This document shows, piece by piece, positions 18,787-29,397 of a DNA stretch of 64,000 nt. How positions within the stretch are numbered: position 1 is the first letter of the stretch; each line of letters opens with the position of its first letter. Below the pieces are notes generated by a model. That model made no database searches and was not told the DNA's origin. It was given only the letters and a program-made list of their open reading frames with translations. Location of the stretch: assembly GCF_025452195.1 (NCBI RefSeq), contig NZ_CP104973.1:1364001-1428000 (forward strand), in the 5' to 3' direction. Source of the stretch: Phyllobacterium zundukense. GTDB taxonomy: Bacteria; Pseudomonadota; Alphaproteobacteria; Rhizobiales; Rhizobiaceae. The position numbers and the translations under genes are program-made.

Positions 18787-20052
18787 ATGGCAGCTGAAGA
18801 TAGAGCGGCGCGGATTATCCGCACGGTAATCGATGTACTCGAGCCGCAATTTGCCGTCGAATTGTGGGACGGTGCGCGCATTGGCCAAACCGATGGCCCA
18901 ATTCTTGCGATCAACGATCCCGTGGTTGTGCGCCAGCTTGCCCTGAAACCCAATATCGGCTCGATCGTCGAGTTATGGGTTTCCGGACAAATCGATGTGA
19001 AGAATGGCACCCTGTTCGATCTCGTGGAGCGTGGTCCCAAGGGAAAATTCAAGCAGAAGCTGAAGAGCCTGCCGAAATGGCAATTGCTAAAAGATGTGCC
19101 TTCACTGCTACTCGGCGGTGGCAAGGCCAGCAATTCCGGTCTGGGCGGCAAGAACCCCTTTGTCAGCGGCTCCAACAAGGAAGCCATCACCCATCATTAC
19201 GATGTGTCGAACGCTTTCTATCAGCTCTTTCTCGATGAGCGCATGGTCTACACCTGCGCCTATTTCACCGATTGGGCCAATACGATCGACCAGGCGCAGG
19301 CGGATAAACTGGAGTTGATCTGCCGCAAGCTGCGGTTGCAACCCGGCGACCGCCTCTTGGACATCGGTTGCGGCTGGGGCGCGATGTTGATCTATGCGGC
19401 AAAGTATTATGGAGTGACCGGGACTGGCGTTTCACTGTCGGAGGCACAGACGGCGCTGGCACGGGAACGGATCAAGGCGGAAGGCCTCGAAGACAAGATC
19501 ACTATCCACGTCAAATCCTACGAACACCTCGAGGGTCAGTTCGACAAGATCTCATCAATCGGCATGTTCGAAGCTGTCGGCATAGCGCGCTACGATACCT
19601 ATTATTCCAGCGTGCGCCGCCTGCTGCGGCCGGGCGGGCTTTATCTGCATCATGCGATCACACGGCGCATGAAGCGCAACAAGAAGACCTTCGGGCGCAA
19701 AAGCGCCGAGCACCTGGCGCTGGTGAAGTATATTTTCCCGGGCGGCGAGCTGGATCACCTCGGCATGACAGTGGAGAATCTCGAGGGCCACGGCTTCGAA
19801 GTGCATGATGTCGAGAATCTGCGCGAACATTACGGCAAGACATGCCGGATGTGGGCGGACCGGCTGCACGCCCGGTTTGACGAGGCGATTGCAGAGGTCG
19901 GCGCGCCCAAGGCACGGCTGTGGCTGCTTTATCTGACCGGTTGCGCGCTGGCGTTCGAACGCGGCACTGTGCAGATCAACCAGACGCTGGCATCCAAGCG
20001 CAAGCGGGGTTTATCAGCCGTGCCGCAGACGCGAGCTGATTTGTACAGGTAA
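18787..20052 (+). CDS. cfa: Cyclopropane-fatty-acyl-phospholipid synthase
   Basis: A 421-residue SAM-dependent enzyme that adds a methylene bridge across double bonds of membrane phospholipid acyl chains. The conserved ITHHYDVSNAFYQLFLDERM lies before the SAM site LLDIGCGWGAMLIYAAKYYG (about residue 196), and SIGMFEAVGIARYDTYYS matches the family's active-site region. The C-terminal HYGKTCRMWADRL is also typical. The start at 18787 leaves a hydrophilic N-terminal region of normal length. Rhizobia often carry two cfa genes linked to stationary phase and acid stress; only one is seen here. Confidence 0.93.
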   Translation: MAAEDRAARIIRTVIDVLEPQFAVELWDGARIGQTDGPILAINDPVVVRQLALKPNIGSIVELWVSGQIDVKNGTLFDLVERGPKGKFKQKLKSLPKWQLLKDVPSLLLGGGKASNSGLGGKNPFVSGSNKEAITHHYDVSNAFYQLFLDERMVYTCAYFTDWANTIDQAQADKLELICRKLRLQPGDRLLDIGCGWGAMLIYAAKYYGVTGTGVSLSEAQTALARERIKAEGLEDKITIHVKSYEHLEGQFDKISSIGMFEAVGIARYDTYYSSVRRLLRPGGLYLHHAITRRMKRNKKTFGRKSAEHLALVKYIFPGGELDHLGMTVENLEGHGFEVHDVENLREHYGKTCRMWADRLHARFDEAIAEVGAPKARLWLLYLTGCALAFERGTVQINQTLASKRKRGLSAVPQTRADLYR

Positions 20053-20079
20053 AGTTCTATCCAGCTGGCATTATCTTAG

Positions 20080-20205
20080 GTGCGTGGTTCGACGGGGCTC
20101 ACCATGAGGGAGATGGGTGGGTTGCAGAATCAAGTTCTGCAACGTTGGTGATTATCCTTGCAATCAACCAATCTCCCTCATGGTGAGCTCCGTCGAACCA
20201 CGCAC
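20080..20205. repeat. Long palindromic repeat element
   Basis: Two 35-base arms (20080-20114 and 20171-20205) are inverted complements with one mismatch; they contain GGTTCGACGGGGCTCACCA and its partner. The 56-base centre holds a second perfect hairpin, GTTGCAGAA-5-TTCTGCAAC (20121-20143). Similar arms ending in GAGGGAGAT are typical of dispersed intergenic palindromes in Rhizobiales. It lies between convergent cfa and acs and could end both transcripts. Confidence 0.8.
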
Positions 20206-20221
20206 AGTGGACGTGCCGCAC

Positions 20222-22174
20222 TCAGCCCTTCTTGTTTTGCCTGTTGGCGATGAGATCATCGACGACAGCCGGATCGGCAAGCGTCGATGTATCGCCGAGT
20301 GCGCCGAAGTCGTCCTCGGCTATCTTGCGCAGGATGCGGCGCATGATCTTGCCCGAGCGGGTCTTGGGCAGGCCGGGCGAGAACTGTATTTTGTCGGGCG
20401 AGGCAATCGGGCCGATTTCCTTGCGCACATGCGCAACGAGATCCTTGCGCAGTGCGTCAGTACCCTCTAGGCCGGCCATCAGCGTGACGTAGCAATAGAT
20501 GCCTTGGCCCTTCAGGTCGTGCGGGTAACCGACGACGGCGGCTTCCGAGACCGTATCGTGCGAGACAAGCGCGGATTCGACTTCTGCCGTGCCCATGCGA
20601 TGGCCCGAGACATTGAGCACGTCATCGACGCGGCCGGTGATCCAGTAATAGCCGTCCTTGTCGCGGCGGCAGCCATCGCCGGTAAAGTACTTGCCTTTGT
20701 AGGTGGAAAAATAGGTTTCGATGAAACGCTTGTGATCACCATAGACCGTACGCATCTGTCCGGGCCATGAATCGGTGATGCACAGATTGCCGTCGGCGGC
20801 GCCGTCAAGCACATTGCCTTCATTGTCGACGAGCTGCGGCTGGACGCCAAAGAAAGGCCGCGTTGCCGAGCCCGGCTTGAGCGCCGTTGCGCCGGGTAGC
20901 GGTGTGATCAGTATGCCGCCCGTTTCAGTCTGCCACCATGTATCGACAATGGGCGAGCGCTTGTCGCCCACCACCTGATAATACCATTCCCAGGCTTCCG
21001 GATTGATCGGCTCGCCAACGGATCCAAGGATGCGCAGCGACTTGCGCGATGTCTTCGTGACAGGGTCGTTGCCAGCACTCATCAGCGCGCGAATGGCGGT
21101 CGGGGCGGTGTAGAAGATGTTGACCTTGTGCTTGTCGATGACTTCCCAAAAGCGCGACACTGACGGGTAGTTGGGAACGCCCTCGAACATCAGCGTGGTC
21201 GCGCCATTGGCGAGCGGCCCATAAACGATATAGGAGTGGCCAGTGACCCAGCCGACATCGGCGGTGCACCAGTAGATATCGCCGTCATGGTAATCGAAGA
21301 CGTATTGATGCGTCATCGCCGCATAGACCAGATAGCCGCCGGTGGTGTGAAGAACCCCTTTTGGTTTGCCCGTCGATCCTGATGTGTAGAGGATGAACAG
21401 CGGATCTTCCGCCTTCATCCTCTCCGGCTTGCACTCCGGTTTCACGCTCAGCGTTTCCTCGTGATACCAGAGATCGCGGTTTGCCGCCCAGCCGGTCTTG
21501 CCGCCGGTACGGCGTACAACCAGCACGTTCTTGACCCTGACGTGATGCCTGGCAGCGATATCGATCGCCTTGTCGGTGTTGTCCTTGAGCGGGATAGGCT
21601 TGCCACCGCGCACACCTTCATCCGCGGTGATGACGAAAGTCGATTCGCAGTCGACGATGCGGCCTGCGAGAGCATCGGGAGAAAAGCCGCCGAAAACGAC
21701 GGAATGAATGGCGCCGATGCGTGTGCAGGCGAGCATCGCATAGGAGGCTTCCGGGATCATCGGCATGTAGATGGTGACGCGATCGCCCTTCTTGACCCCG
21801 TGCTTCTTCAACACGTTGGCCAGACGGCACACCTGCTCGTAAAGCTCGTTATAGGTGATCTTCTTGTCGAGATAGGGATTGTCGCCTTCCCAGATAATGG
21901 CAACCTGATCGCCGCGCTTTTTCAAATGGCGATCGATGCAGTTGTAGGAGACGTTGGTCACGCCATCCTCGAACCATTTGATCGCGACCTTGCCCTGGAA
22001 CGAGGTGTTTTTCACCTTGGTAAAAGGTTTGAACCAATCGATGCGCTTTCCATGCTTGGCCCAGAACTTTTCCGGATCCTTGATGCTCTGCTTGTACCAG
22101 CTCTGATAGGTATCATTGTCGATAAGCGCGTTTTTCTTCGCGCTTGCCAGCACGGGATGAACCTTCTCGGACAT
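20222..22174 (-). CDS. acs: Acetyl-CoA synthetase
   Basis: A 650-residue AMP-forming enzyme that activates acetate to acetyl-CoA. Visible motifs are the adenylation core [20 protein letters not shown], the [10 protein letters not shown] acetate-pocket region, and [19 protein letters not shown], with the lysine (near 608) that is acetylated in family members to switch activity. The start at 22174 has GGAGGAAA 4 bases upstream. The frame stays open to 22318, but the added residues are outside the family and include a CCTCCC/GGGGAGG hairpin, probably 5' untranslated. No regulator is adjacent. Confidence 0.96.
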   Translation of the reverse strand: MSEKVHPVLASAKKNALIDNDTYQSWYKQSIKDPEKFWAKHGKRIDWFKPFTKVKNTSFQGKVAIKWFEDGVTNVSYNCIDRHLKKRGDQVAIIWEGDNPYLDKKITYNELYEQVCRLANVLKKHGVKKGDRVTIYMPMIPEASYAMLACTRIGAIHSVVFGGFSPDALAGRIVDCESTFVITADEGVRGGKPIPLKDNTDKAIDIAARHHVRVKNVLVVRRTGGKTGWAANRDLWYHEETLSVKPECKPERMKAEDPLFILYTSGSTGKPKGVLHTTGGYLVYAAMTHQYVFDYHDGDIYWCTADVGWVTGHSYIVYGPLANGATTLMFEGVPNYPSVSRFWEVIDKHKVNIFYTAPTAIRALMSAGNDPVTKTSRKSLRILGSVGEPINPEAWEWYYQVVGDKRSPIVDTWWQTETGGILITPLPGATALKPGSATRPFFGVQPQLVDNEGNVLDGAADGNLCITDSWPGQMRTVYGDHKRFIETYFSTYKGKYFTGDGCRRDKDGYYWITGRVDDVLNVSGHRMGTAEVESALVSHDTVSEAAVVGYPHDLKGQGIYCYVTLMAGLEGTDALRKDLVAHVRKEIGPIASPDKIQFSPGLPKTRSGKIMRRILRKIAEDDFGALGDTSTLADPAVVDDLIANRQNKKG

Positions 22175-22469
22175 CAATTTCCTCCAGAACCTGAGATGAC
22201 GGGCCTCCACCCGAATACCTCCCGAGCGGGGAGGCGGATCGTTCTCATTATCATCAAGCAAATCGATGCGTAAATATGGCAAATCACCAGAATGGAGTGT
22301 TGTCAGATCATTCAGCACACCACGCGTAGTAATATACCGTTACATTTTGTCATGGAACCCGGTCCATTTTGAACACATTTCGGCGTGAACGGTCGCCGCA
22401 TTGACTTGGGAGGACACATAAGGCGCGCCGTACAATCATAAAAATCTGCGCCACACCAAGGATCGAAGA

Positions 22470-23006
22470 ATGACAATTCAACCCTTGCGCAGTGTTGTGT
22501 TCCGCGCGAAATTCACGGTGCTCTTTCTGATGGTGCTCGCGCTGGCAATCCCCGCGGATGCCGGAACGTTGCCTGAACCGTCAAATCCTCAAGAGCGGAT
22601 CGGCGCTCACATGTTCGATGACGAGCACGCACATCTCTTGAAAGATTCCGTCTTCGACAAGATAAGCCCTCTGGTGCTCGCCGCCATGCCTCGCGGCAAG
22701 GCCTATATCGATTACAAAGCCCCGTCGAAATGTGTCCCCGAACGTTTAAGGAATGTACTCAATCGCGTGTCCGCAAAATATGGCCCCATAACCGTCAACT
22801 CCACCGTTCGTTCGCGATCACGCAATCGCAGTGTCGGCGGCCGGGACAAGTCCTACCATCTCAACTGCCAAGCTGTTGATTTCCGCGTACATGGCGGCGC
22901 GTCCGGATTGATCGGGTTTCTTTCTTCCGCGAAAGATGTGGGTGGGCTGAAGCGCTATCCGGCGGGCTATTATCACATCGATACCGGGCCGCGCCGTAGC
23001 TGGTAG
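22470..23006 (+). CDS. Peptidase M15A / YcbK-like secreted protein
   Basis: A 178-residue protein with a signal-like N-terminus (hydrophobic FTVLFLMVLALAIPADA, residues 15-31) and a C-terminal D-Ala-D-Ala-carboxypeptidase-like fold. The metal-binding pattern is visible in SVGGRDKSYHLNCQAVDFRV (His and Asp) and GYYHIDTGPRRSW (His). The family acts on murein cross-links or peptides in the periplasm; the target here is not known. It stands alone between divergent acs and the convergent YggS gene, 6 bases away. Confidence 0.8.
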   Translation: MTIQPLRSVVFRAKFTVLFLMVLALAIPADAGTLPEPSNPQERIGAHMFDDEHAHLLKDSVFDKISPLVLAAMPRGKAYIDYKAPSKCVPERLRNVLNRVSAKYGPITVNSTVRSRSRNRSVGGRDKSYHLNCQAVDFRVHGGASGLIGFLSSAKDVGGLKRYPAGYYHIDTGPRRSW

Positions 23007-23012
23007 GATGGA

Positions 23013-23675
23013 CTAGCGAGTGCCGAAAATCGCCGAGCCCACGCGCACCGACGTCGCGCCGAAGCCTATGGCAATCCGGTAGTCACCCGACATGCCCATG
23101 GAAAGCTTCTCCACGCCGGCATTGTCAGCAATCTTGCGCAAAAGGGCAAAATGCGGCCCGGGGTTTTCATCGGCAGGCGGAATGCACATCAGGCCCTCGA
23201 TTATCAGGCCATGCACTTCGCGGCAGCGCGTTATGAAGGCCAACGCTTCCTTAGGTTCTATACCGGCTTTCTGGGGTTCCGAGCCGGTGTTGACTTGAAC
23301 GAAGAGTTTCGGAAAGCGATTCTGTTTCTTCATTTCCACGGCCAGAGTTGAGGCAATCTTCTCGCGATCGACAGTTTCGATCACATCAAAAAGAGCGACA
23401 GCTTCCTGCGCTTTGTTGGATTGCAGCGGGCCGATCAGGTGCAATTCGATATCCGGGAAATCGGTACGCAGGTATGGCCATTTCGCCAGAGCTTCCTGTA
23501 CGCGATTTTCACCGAAAACGCGCTGCCCGGCTTCGATAACCGGGCGAATCGCGTCGGCATCAAAAGTCTTGGAAACCGCTACCAATGTTACCGAGCCCTC
23601 CGAACGGTTGGCCTCGACCTCGGCCTTGCGGATTTCGCTCTGAACGGCAAAAAGTTGTTCAACGGCATTGGGCAT
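23013..23675 (-). CDS. YggS family PLP-binding homeostasis protein
   Basis: A 220-residue protein of the PLPBP/YggS family, a single alanine-racemase-like barrel that binds pyridoxal phosphate and balances vitamin B6 and amino-acid pools. The PLP lysine is Lys36 in LVAVSKTFDADAI; GENRVQEALAKW and the terminal MGMSGDYRIAIGFGATSVRVGSAIFGTR also fit. Length is normal. It is divergent from leuS over about 130 bases. Confidence 0.93.
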   Translation of the reverse strand: MPNAVEQLFAVQSEIRKAEVEANRSEGSVTLVAVSKTFDADAIRPVIEAGQRVFGENRVQEALAKWPYLRTDFPDIELHLIGPLQSNKAQEAVALFDVIETVDREKIASTLAVEMKKQNRFPKLFVQVNTGSEPQKAGIEPKEALAFITRCREVHGLIIEGLMCIPPADENPGPHFALLRKIADNAGVEKLSMGMSGDYRIAIGFGATSVRVGSAIFGTR

Positions 23676-23807
23676 GGCGCAGTTGAGTCCTATTTATGAT
23701 ACACGAGCCCGGTTTTCGCGGGTTCCTTCAGCTTCAAATGGTTGACGGTCCCACCAATCCATGGTGAAGGTCCCGCAACCATTATCCTTTGCAAGAGAAT
23801 CCCGTTC

Positions 23808-26426
23808 ATGGCAACCGAACGATACAATCCCCGTGTAGCCGAAAAGCATTGGCAGAAGGTTTGGGATGACGCCAAACTTTTCGAAACGCCGAATGATGAT
23901 CCGCGTGACCCGTATTACGTGCTTGAGATGTTCCCCTATCCTTCGGGCCGCATCCATATGGGACATGTGCGCAACTATGCGATGGGCGATGTCGTTGCAC
24001 GCTACAAGCGCGCCAAGGGATTCAATGTGCTGCATCCGATGGGCTGGGACGCTTTCGGCATGCCTGCCGAAAACGCTGCGATGCAGAACAAGGTTCACCC
24101 GAAGACCTGGACTTACCAGAACATCGCGACCATGCGCAGCCAGCTCAAATCCATGGGGCTGTCGCTCGACTGGTCACGCGAGTTCGCAACCTGTGACGTC
24201 GAATATTACCATCGCCAGCAGATGCTGTTTCTCGATTTCGTCGAGAAGGGCTTGGTGACGCGGAAATCCTCCAAGGTCAACTGGGATCCGGAGGATATGA
24301 CGGTCCTTGCCAATGAACAGGTCATAGACGGGCGCGGATGGCGCTCCGGTGCGCTGGTCGAACAGCGTGAGCTAACGCAATGGTTCTTCAAGATCACCGA
24401 TTTCAATGAGGAATTGCTGAGCGCGCTGGACGATCTCGACCAATGGCCCGACAAGGTGCGGCTGATGCAACGCAACTGGATCGGCAAGTCGGAAGGCATG
24501 CTGATCCGCTGGGCGCTGGATGATAAGTCACGGTTCGGCGACGAGAATGAGATCGAGGTTTATACGACACGTCCCGATACGCTGTTCGGTGCGTCGTTCA
24601 TTGCTATAGCTGCGGATCATCCGCTCGCCAAGAGGGCTGCGGAAACCAATGCGGCGCTGGCGAAGTTCAACGAGGAATGCCGTCACGCCGGCACGTCCGT
24701 TGTTGCGCTGGAGACCGCTGAGAAGAGGGGCTTCGACACCGGCCTGCGCGTCAAGCATCCGTTTGATCCGAATTGGAAGCTGCCGGTTTACGTCGCAAAT
24801 TTTGTCTTGATGGACTACGGCACGGGCGCGATCTTCGGCTGCCCGTCGGGCGATCAGCGCGATTTGGACTTTGCCAACAAATATGGCCTGCCTGTGGTGC
24901 CCGTGGTGATGCCCGCGGACGCTGATGCAGCGACATTCCAGATCACCGAGACGGCCTATGTCGATGACGGGGTGATGATCAATTCGCAGTTCCTTGATGG
25001 CATGACGCCTGCCGCGGCATTTGAGCAGGTGGCGAACCGGCTGGAAAAGCAGACGATCGGCAACCGGCCGCAAGGTGAACGGAAGGTCAACTTCCGCCTG
25101 CGCGACTGGGGCATTTCGCGCCAGCGCTACTGGGGTTGCCCGATCCCGATGATCCATTGTGACGATTGCGGTGTGGTTCCGGTACCGAAGATCGATCTGC
25201 CGGTCAAGCTACCGGACGATGTCGAGTTCGACCGTCCCGGTAATCCGCTCGACCGTCATCCGACCTGGCGACACGTGAACTGTCCGCAGTGCGGCAAGGC
25301 TGCGCGTCGTGAAACCGACACGATGGATACGTTCGTCGATTCCTCCTGGTACTTTGCCCGCTTTACGGCGCCTTGGGAGAATGAGCCCACCGATCCGAAG
25401 ATCGCCAATCACTGGTTGCCGGTCGATCAATATATCGGCGGCATCGAGCATGCGATCCTGCATCTGCTCTATTCGCGCTTCTTTACCCGGGCGATGAAGA
25501 TAGCGGGGCATCTCGATATAAGCGAACCGTTCAAGGGCATGTTTACCCAAGGCATGGTGGTGCACGAGACATACAAGGGCAAGGACGGCTGGGTTATGCC
25601 AGCAGAGGTCAAGGTCGAAGAGAGTGACGGCAAGCGCCGCGGGATCTTGATGGAGACAGGGGAAGAGATCGAGATCGGCCCGATCGAGAAGATGTCGAAG
25701 TCGAAGAAGAATGTGGTCGATCCGGACGATATAATCGCTTCTTATGGCGCCGATACGGCGCGCTGGTTCATGTTGTCCGATTCGCCGCCAGAACGGGATG
25801 TGATCTGGACGGAAGCCGGCGTCGAAGGTGCGCACCGATTCGTTCAGCGCGTCTGGCGATTGATCTCCGAAGCTGCAGAAGTGCTGAAGACTGCTGAGCC
25901 TGCCGCCGCCTCCGAGGGCGAAGCGCTGCAGGTTTCAAAAGCCGCGCACAAGACAGTGAAGGCTGTCGGCGAGGACATTGAAAAGCTGGCGTTCAACAAG
26001 GCGGTCGCCCGTCTCTATGAACTGGTGAATATTTTGTCCGGTCCCCTGCAGAAAATCGCCGCCGGGGAAGCTGACAAGGCAATGATCGCCGCGTGCCGCG
26101 AAGCGACCAACATGCTAATCGCCATGATTGCGCCGATGATGCCGCATCTGGCTGAAGAGTGTTGGAAAGCGCTGAACGGCAAGGATCTTATCGCACATCA
26201 GCCATGGCCAACCTATGATGAGGCGCTGATCGTCGAGAACGATGTGACGCTGCCGGTGCAGATCAACGGCAAGAAGCGTGGTGATTTGACAATTGCCCGA
26301 GATGCGGATCAATTGGCGGTCGAAAAAGCCGCCCTCGCGCTTGATTTCGTCAGGGCCGCGTTGAATGGTAATCCGCCAAAGAAAGTCATTATTGTACCGC
26401 AGAGGATCATCAATGTCGTTGCCTGA
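23808..26426 (+). CDS. leuS: Leucyl-tRNA synthetase
   Basis: An 872-residue class I synthetase. The HIGH-type motif is HMGH at residues 50-53 ([19 protein letters not shown]), the CP1 editing domain spans roughly 220-420, the zinc-like CP region is in [11 protein letters not shown] and [11 protein letters not shown], and the KMSKS loop begins near residue 628 ([16 protein letters not shown]). The ATG at 23808 is chosen by family alignment over the open frame back to 23742. The last 14 bases overlap lptE, so these two are translationally linked. Confidence 0.97.
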   Translation: MATERYNPRVAEKHWQKVWDDAKLFETPNDDPRDPYYVLEMFPYPSGRIHMGHVRNYAMGDVVARYKRAKGFNVLHPMGWDAFGMPAENAAMQNKVHPKTWTYQNIATMRSQLKSMGLSLDWSREFATCDVEYYHRQQMLFLDFVEKGLVTRKSSKVNWDPEDMTVLANEQVIDGRGWRSGALVEQRELTQWFFKITDFNEELLSALDDLDQWPDKVRLMQRNWIGKSEGMLIRWALDDKSRFGDENEIEVYTTRPDTLFGASFIAIAADHPLAKRAAETNAALAKFNEECRHAGTSVVALETAEKRGFDTGLRVKHPFDPNWKLPVYVANFVLMDYGTGAIFGCPSGDQRDLDFANKYGLPVVPVVMPADADAATFQITETAYVDDGVMINSQFLDGMTPAAAFEQVANRLEKQTIGNRPQGERKVNFRLRDWGISRQRYWGCPIPMIHCDDCGVVPVPKIDLPVKLPDDVEFDRPGNPLDRHPTWRHVNCPQCGKAARRETDTMDTFVDSSWYFARFTAPWENEPTDPKIANHWLPVDQYIGGIEHAILHLLYSRFFTRAMKIAGHLDISEPFKGMFTQGMVVHETYKGKDGWVMPAEVKVEESDGKRRGILMETGEEIEIGPIEKMSKSKKNVVDPDDIIASYGADTARWFMLSDSPPERDVIWTEAGVEGAHRFVQRVWRLISEAAEVLKTAEPAAASEGEALQVSKAAHKTVKAVGEDIEKLAFNKAVARLYELVNILSGPLQKIAAGEADKAMIAACREATNMLIAMIAPMMPHLAEECWKALNGKDLIAHQPWPTYDEALIVENDVTLPVQINGKKRGDLTIARDADQLAVEKAALALDFVRAALNGNPPKKVIIVPQRIINVVA

Positions 26427-26991
26427 TCGTTTTCAGCCAGGATCGCGTTCCGGGCGTCTGTTGTTGCGGGTCTGCGTTCTCGGAATGGCTCTCATTGCCG
26501 GAGGGTGCCAAGTGAGGCCGCTGTATTCGACTCCGAGCCCTACAGTGACTGGAAGCGTCAACGACAACATACGCTCGAAGCTTGCCGGCGTCTCGATCAA
26601 CCAGCCCGGCGACCGCGTGACGCAGGAAGTGCGCAACAACCTGATTTTCCTGTTTGCCGGCGGCGCCGGAGAACCAGCCAGCCCCGCCTATTCGCTGACG
26701 CTAAGCGTTTATTCCAGGGATCTGTCGTTGCTGCTCGTGCAGAATGCAACGAATGATAAATCCGGCCAGCCAACGGCTGGTTCGATGCGCATGACGGGCT
26801 CCTATACCTTGACGCGCCTTTCCGATGGAAAGGTGGTTGGTACCGGAACACGAATTGTCACTGCGGACTACGACGCGCCAAGGCAGCGTTATGCCGTACT
26901 CAGGGCGCAGCGCGACGCGAATAACCGCGCGGCGCGCGAGCTTGCGGAATCGCTTAATCTCAGTGTCGCGCAGGATCTATCTAAAATTTAG
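26413..26991 (+). CDS. lptE: LPS-assembly lipoprotein LptE
   Basis: A 192-residue outer-membrane lipoprotein candidate. A basic N-terminus and hydrophobic [17 protein letters not shown] give a lipobox with Cys32 as the likely lipidated residue, followed by QVRPLYS as in rhizobial LptE. It would plug the LptD barrel and help deliver lipopolysaccharide. It starts inside the leuS 3' end. In related genomes leuS-lptE is generally followed by holA; here the next gene is an AAA ATPase. Confidence 0.85.
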   Translation: MSLPDRFQPGSRSGRLLLRVCVLGMALIAGGCQVRPLYSTPSPTVTGSVNDNIRSKLAGVSINQPGDRVTQEVRNNLIFLFAGGAGEPASPAYSLTLSVYSRDLSLLLVQNATNDKSGQPTAGSMRMTGSYTLTRLSDGKVVGTGTRIVTADYDAPRQRYAVLRAQRDANNRAARELAESLNLSVAQDLSKI

Positions 26992-27015
26992 GTAGTAAAC
27001 GTCGGGATGTAGACA

Positions 27016-28173
27016 ATGCGCCTGACCTCGCTTTGCGCGAATGGTTACCGGTCGTTGCGTTCGATACGGCTTGATATCGGTCCGCTCGCACTGTTTGTCG
27101 GCGAGAACGGTGTCGGCAAATCCAATCTTTATCGAGCAATGCAACTGATCAAGGCATCGGCGGAAGGGACGCTTTCTTACGAGATTGCGCGCGAAGGTGG
27201 CATGCAGTCGGCCCTGTGGACCGGGAAGCGCCGATCCGGTCCTGTCCGCATGGGTTTCACTGCCGAATTTGATGGCGATGACACCGCAATCCGATCGGGC
27301 TATTCCGTTGAAACCGGTCTGGCCCCGAGTTACCAAGTGGAGGTTGGGCTGAGACCGCCAGCCGCCGCCGGTTTTGCTTTCGAGCCGCAGATCAAGGAAG
27401 AAACGCTGAGCATCGACAGCGGCCGTAGACCGGTCGAGATGATGGGCCGCAAGGGGCCAGCGGTATTTGCAAGGGATGATTCCGGTCGGCGCGTCGAGCA
27501 CCCGGTCAAGCTGCTCGATTCCGAAACGGGGTTGGCGATTCTCGGTAGCTCGGGACGGTACCCCGAGATCGGCGACCTGCGCGCCACGCTGCTTGGTTGG
27601 CGCTTCTATCACGGCTTTCGTACCGATCGCGATTCGCCCGTTCGACGGCCGTCCCTGGCAATTACCGCGCCGATGCTGGACGAAGACGGGGGCAATCTTG
27701 CTGCTGTCTTTGCGACGCTGGTGCATATCCGCGAAGATACAATTGATCTCGATCGCTGCATCGCCGAAGCGCTAGCGGGTGCCACCCTCGATGTGCCGGT
27801 TCCGGGAGAGACTGCAACTTTCGGTCTGCGCCTTCCCGAATTTCCACAACGTCTTTTTCGTCCGGAAGAACTGTCGGATGGCCAGATAAGGTTTCTCGCG
27901 CTGGCAGGGGCACTTCTTTCTTATAGGCTGCCTCGGCTGATTGCGCTGAACGAGCCGGAGACCAGCCTGCATCCGTCCATGCTGCCGGCTCTTGCCGACA
28001 TGATTGCTCAAGCTGCGGAGCGCACGCAGTTGTGGATCGTCACGCATTCACGCGCGCTTGCGGATGAAATTTCTGCTCGGACCGGCGTGCGCGCCATGAC
28101 CGTAGTCCGCCAGGACGGCGCAACATCCATCGAGGGATTGAGGCTAGACGGCCGTTTCGGCGACGACGAGTAG
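27016..28173 (+). CDS. RecF-like AAA ATPase
   Basis: A 385-residue ATPase of the AAA_21/RecF-SMC type. Walker A is GENGVGKSN (residues 29-37), the ABC-like signature is ELSDGQIRFLALAGALL near 290, Walker B is LPRLIALNEPETSLHP near 310, and WIVTHSRALADE is the H-loop. There is no TOPRIM nuclease domain, unlike OLD proteins, and no partner nuclease gene is beside it. It begins 24 bases after lptE. Function is unknown; DNA maintenance or defence are possibilities inferred from the family only. Confidence 0.8.
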   Translation: MRLTSLCANGYRSLRSIRLDIGPLALFVGENGVGKSNLYRAMQLIKASAEGTLSYEIAREGGMQSALWTGKRRSGPVRMGFTAEFDGDDTAIRSGYSVETGLAPSYQVEVGLRPPAAAGFAFEPQIKEETLSIDSGRRPVEMMGRKGPAVFARDDSGRRVEHPVKLLDSETGLAILGSSGRYPEIGDLRATLLGWRFYHGFRTDRDSPVRRPSLAITAPMLDEDGGNLAAVFATLVHIREDTIDLDRCIAEALAGATLDVPVPGETATFGLRLPEFPQRLFRPEELSDGQIRFLALAGALLSYRLPRLIALNEPETSLHPSMLPALADMIAQAAERTQLWIVTHSRALADEISARTGVRAMTVVRQDGATSIEGLRLDGRFGDDE

Positions 28174-28363
28174 TGAGTAGCGTCGCATCGGGGCAATCTC
28201 TGGCTCCTTACTATCCAAGCGGCGGGAAAACTAATCCTTTCGCACCGGATTCTATGAAATTTCTTTTCTCTATTAGATTAGTCGAGTTAACTAGCATTGG
28301 ATCAATTCCCGGTCGGGCGGGAAGGCCTTTTGTTAATAAAAGCCCGCATCCAAAGAGGGACCA

Positions 28364-29320
28364 ATGTCCAGACTGATATGTAGAGCATTTGGTGCGACCC
28401 TTTTGGCTGCGGCTGTATTTGCCACCACATTCGCACAGGCCGCTGAGCCTCTAAAAGAGCTGAAAATCGGGTATCAGAAAACAGGTCTGCCTGTGATCGC
28501 CCGCCAGCAGCAGGTAATCGAAAAAGCACTTGAACCGAAGGGTGTTGCGGTCAAATGGGTCGAGTTCACCGCAGGTCCGCCACTCGTTGAAGCGCTGAAT
28601 GTCGGCAGCATTGATGTTGGCTGGGTCGGCGATGCACCGCCCATTTTTGGCCAGTCGGCGGGTTCCGCCATTGCCTATGCTGCTGCTCTTGCGCCCAATG
28701 GCAAGGGTGAAGCCATCATCGTCAAACCCGGCTCGTCCATCCAGTCGCTTGCCGACCTCAAGGGCAAGAAAGTAGGTGTTGGCAAAGGGACAAGCGCGCA
28801 CAATCTTCTCATCGCGGCGCTGGCGAAAGCCAATGTGGGCTACGATGAAATCACGCCGGTTTTCCTGAGCCCGGCCGATGCCGCTGCGGCGTTTGCCAGC
28901 GATAAAATCGATGCCTGGGCAATCTGGGATCCGTTCTTCGCTATTGCCGAGACGCGCTACAATCCGCGCATTCTCGTCCGCACCAGCGACGTTCTCAACG
29001 TCAACACCTATCTCATTGCCAATCGCGATTTTGCCAAGGCACATCCGGAAGTCGTGACGGAGACAATCGGCGCGCTGAAGGTCGCTGCGGATTGGGCCAA
29101 CGCCAACAAGGACAAGGTGGCCGAAGCGTTGCACGAAGTGACCGGCGTGCCTCTCGACGCGCAGACCCTCGCGGCGAACCGTTCGGTTTTCAGCGTCGAA
29201 CCGATTACACCGGCCATAATCGCGCATCAACAGGAAACCGCAGACCGCTTCTTCAAGCTGAAGCTCATCCCCAATGCCATCAAGATTTCCGATGTCGTGT
29301 GGACGGCCCCAAGCAACTAG
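28364..29320 (+). CDS. ssuA: Aliphatic sulfonate ABC transporter, substrate-binding protein
   Basis: A 318-residue periplasmic protein with a cleavable signal (hydrophobic [16 protein letters not shown] then [12 protein letters not shown]). The NMT1/SsuA-type fold is clear from [20 protein letters not shown] and [19 protein letters not shown], with [16 protein letters not shown] in the second lobe. It binds alkanesulfonates for sulfur supply. The 190-base leader before it has no motif I can name with confidence. It heads the ssuADCB operon. Confidence 0.92.
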   Translation: MSRLICRAFGATLLAAAVFATTFAQAAEPLKELKIGYQKTGLPVIARQQQVIEKALEPKGVAVKWVEFTAGPPLVEALNVGSIDVGWVGDAPPIFGQSAGSAIAYAAALAPNGKGEAIIVKPGSSIQSLADLKGKKVGVGKGTSAHNLLIAALAKANVGYDEITPVFLSPADAAAAFASDKIDAWAIWDPFFAIAETRYNPRILVRTSDVLNVNTYLIANRDFAKAHPEVVTETIGALKVAADWANANKDKVAEALHEVTGVPLDAQTLAANRSVFSVEPITPAIIAHQQETADRFFKLKLIPNAIKISDVVWTAPSN

Positions 29321-29397
29321 CGGCCGAGGATATTCACGCCATGCTGGCCGCTAATCTCTACAAGCCTCAGCCTACAAAATCAGGATTGGATACTCTT

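Noticed and set aside
22175..22318. N-terminal extension of acs
   Set aside because: The extra residues are not part of the family and lie upstream of a clear GGAGGAAA ribosome site; a hairpin fits an untranslated leader better.
27016..28173. The ATPase as a divergent DNA polymerase III delta subunit (HolA)
   Set aside because: It has a full Walker A, ABC-like signature and H-loop, which HolA lacks; the family is RecF/AAA_21.
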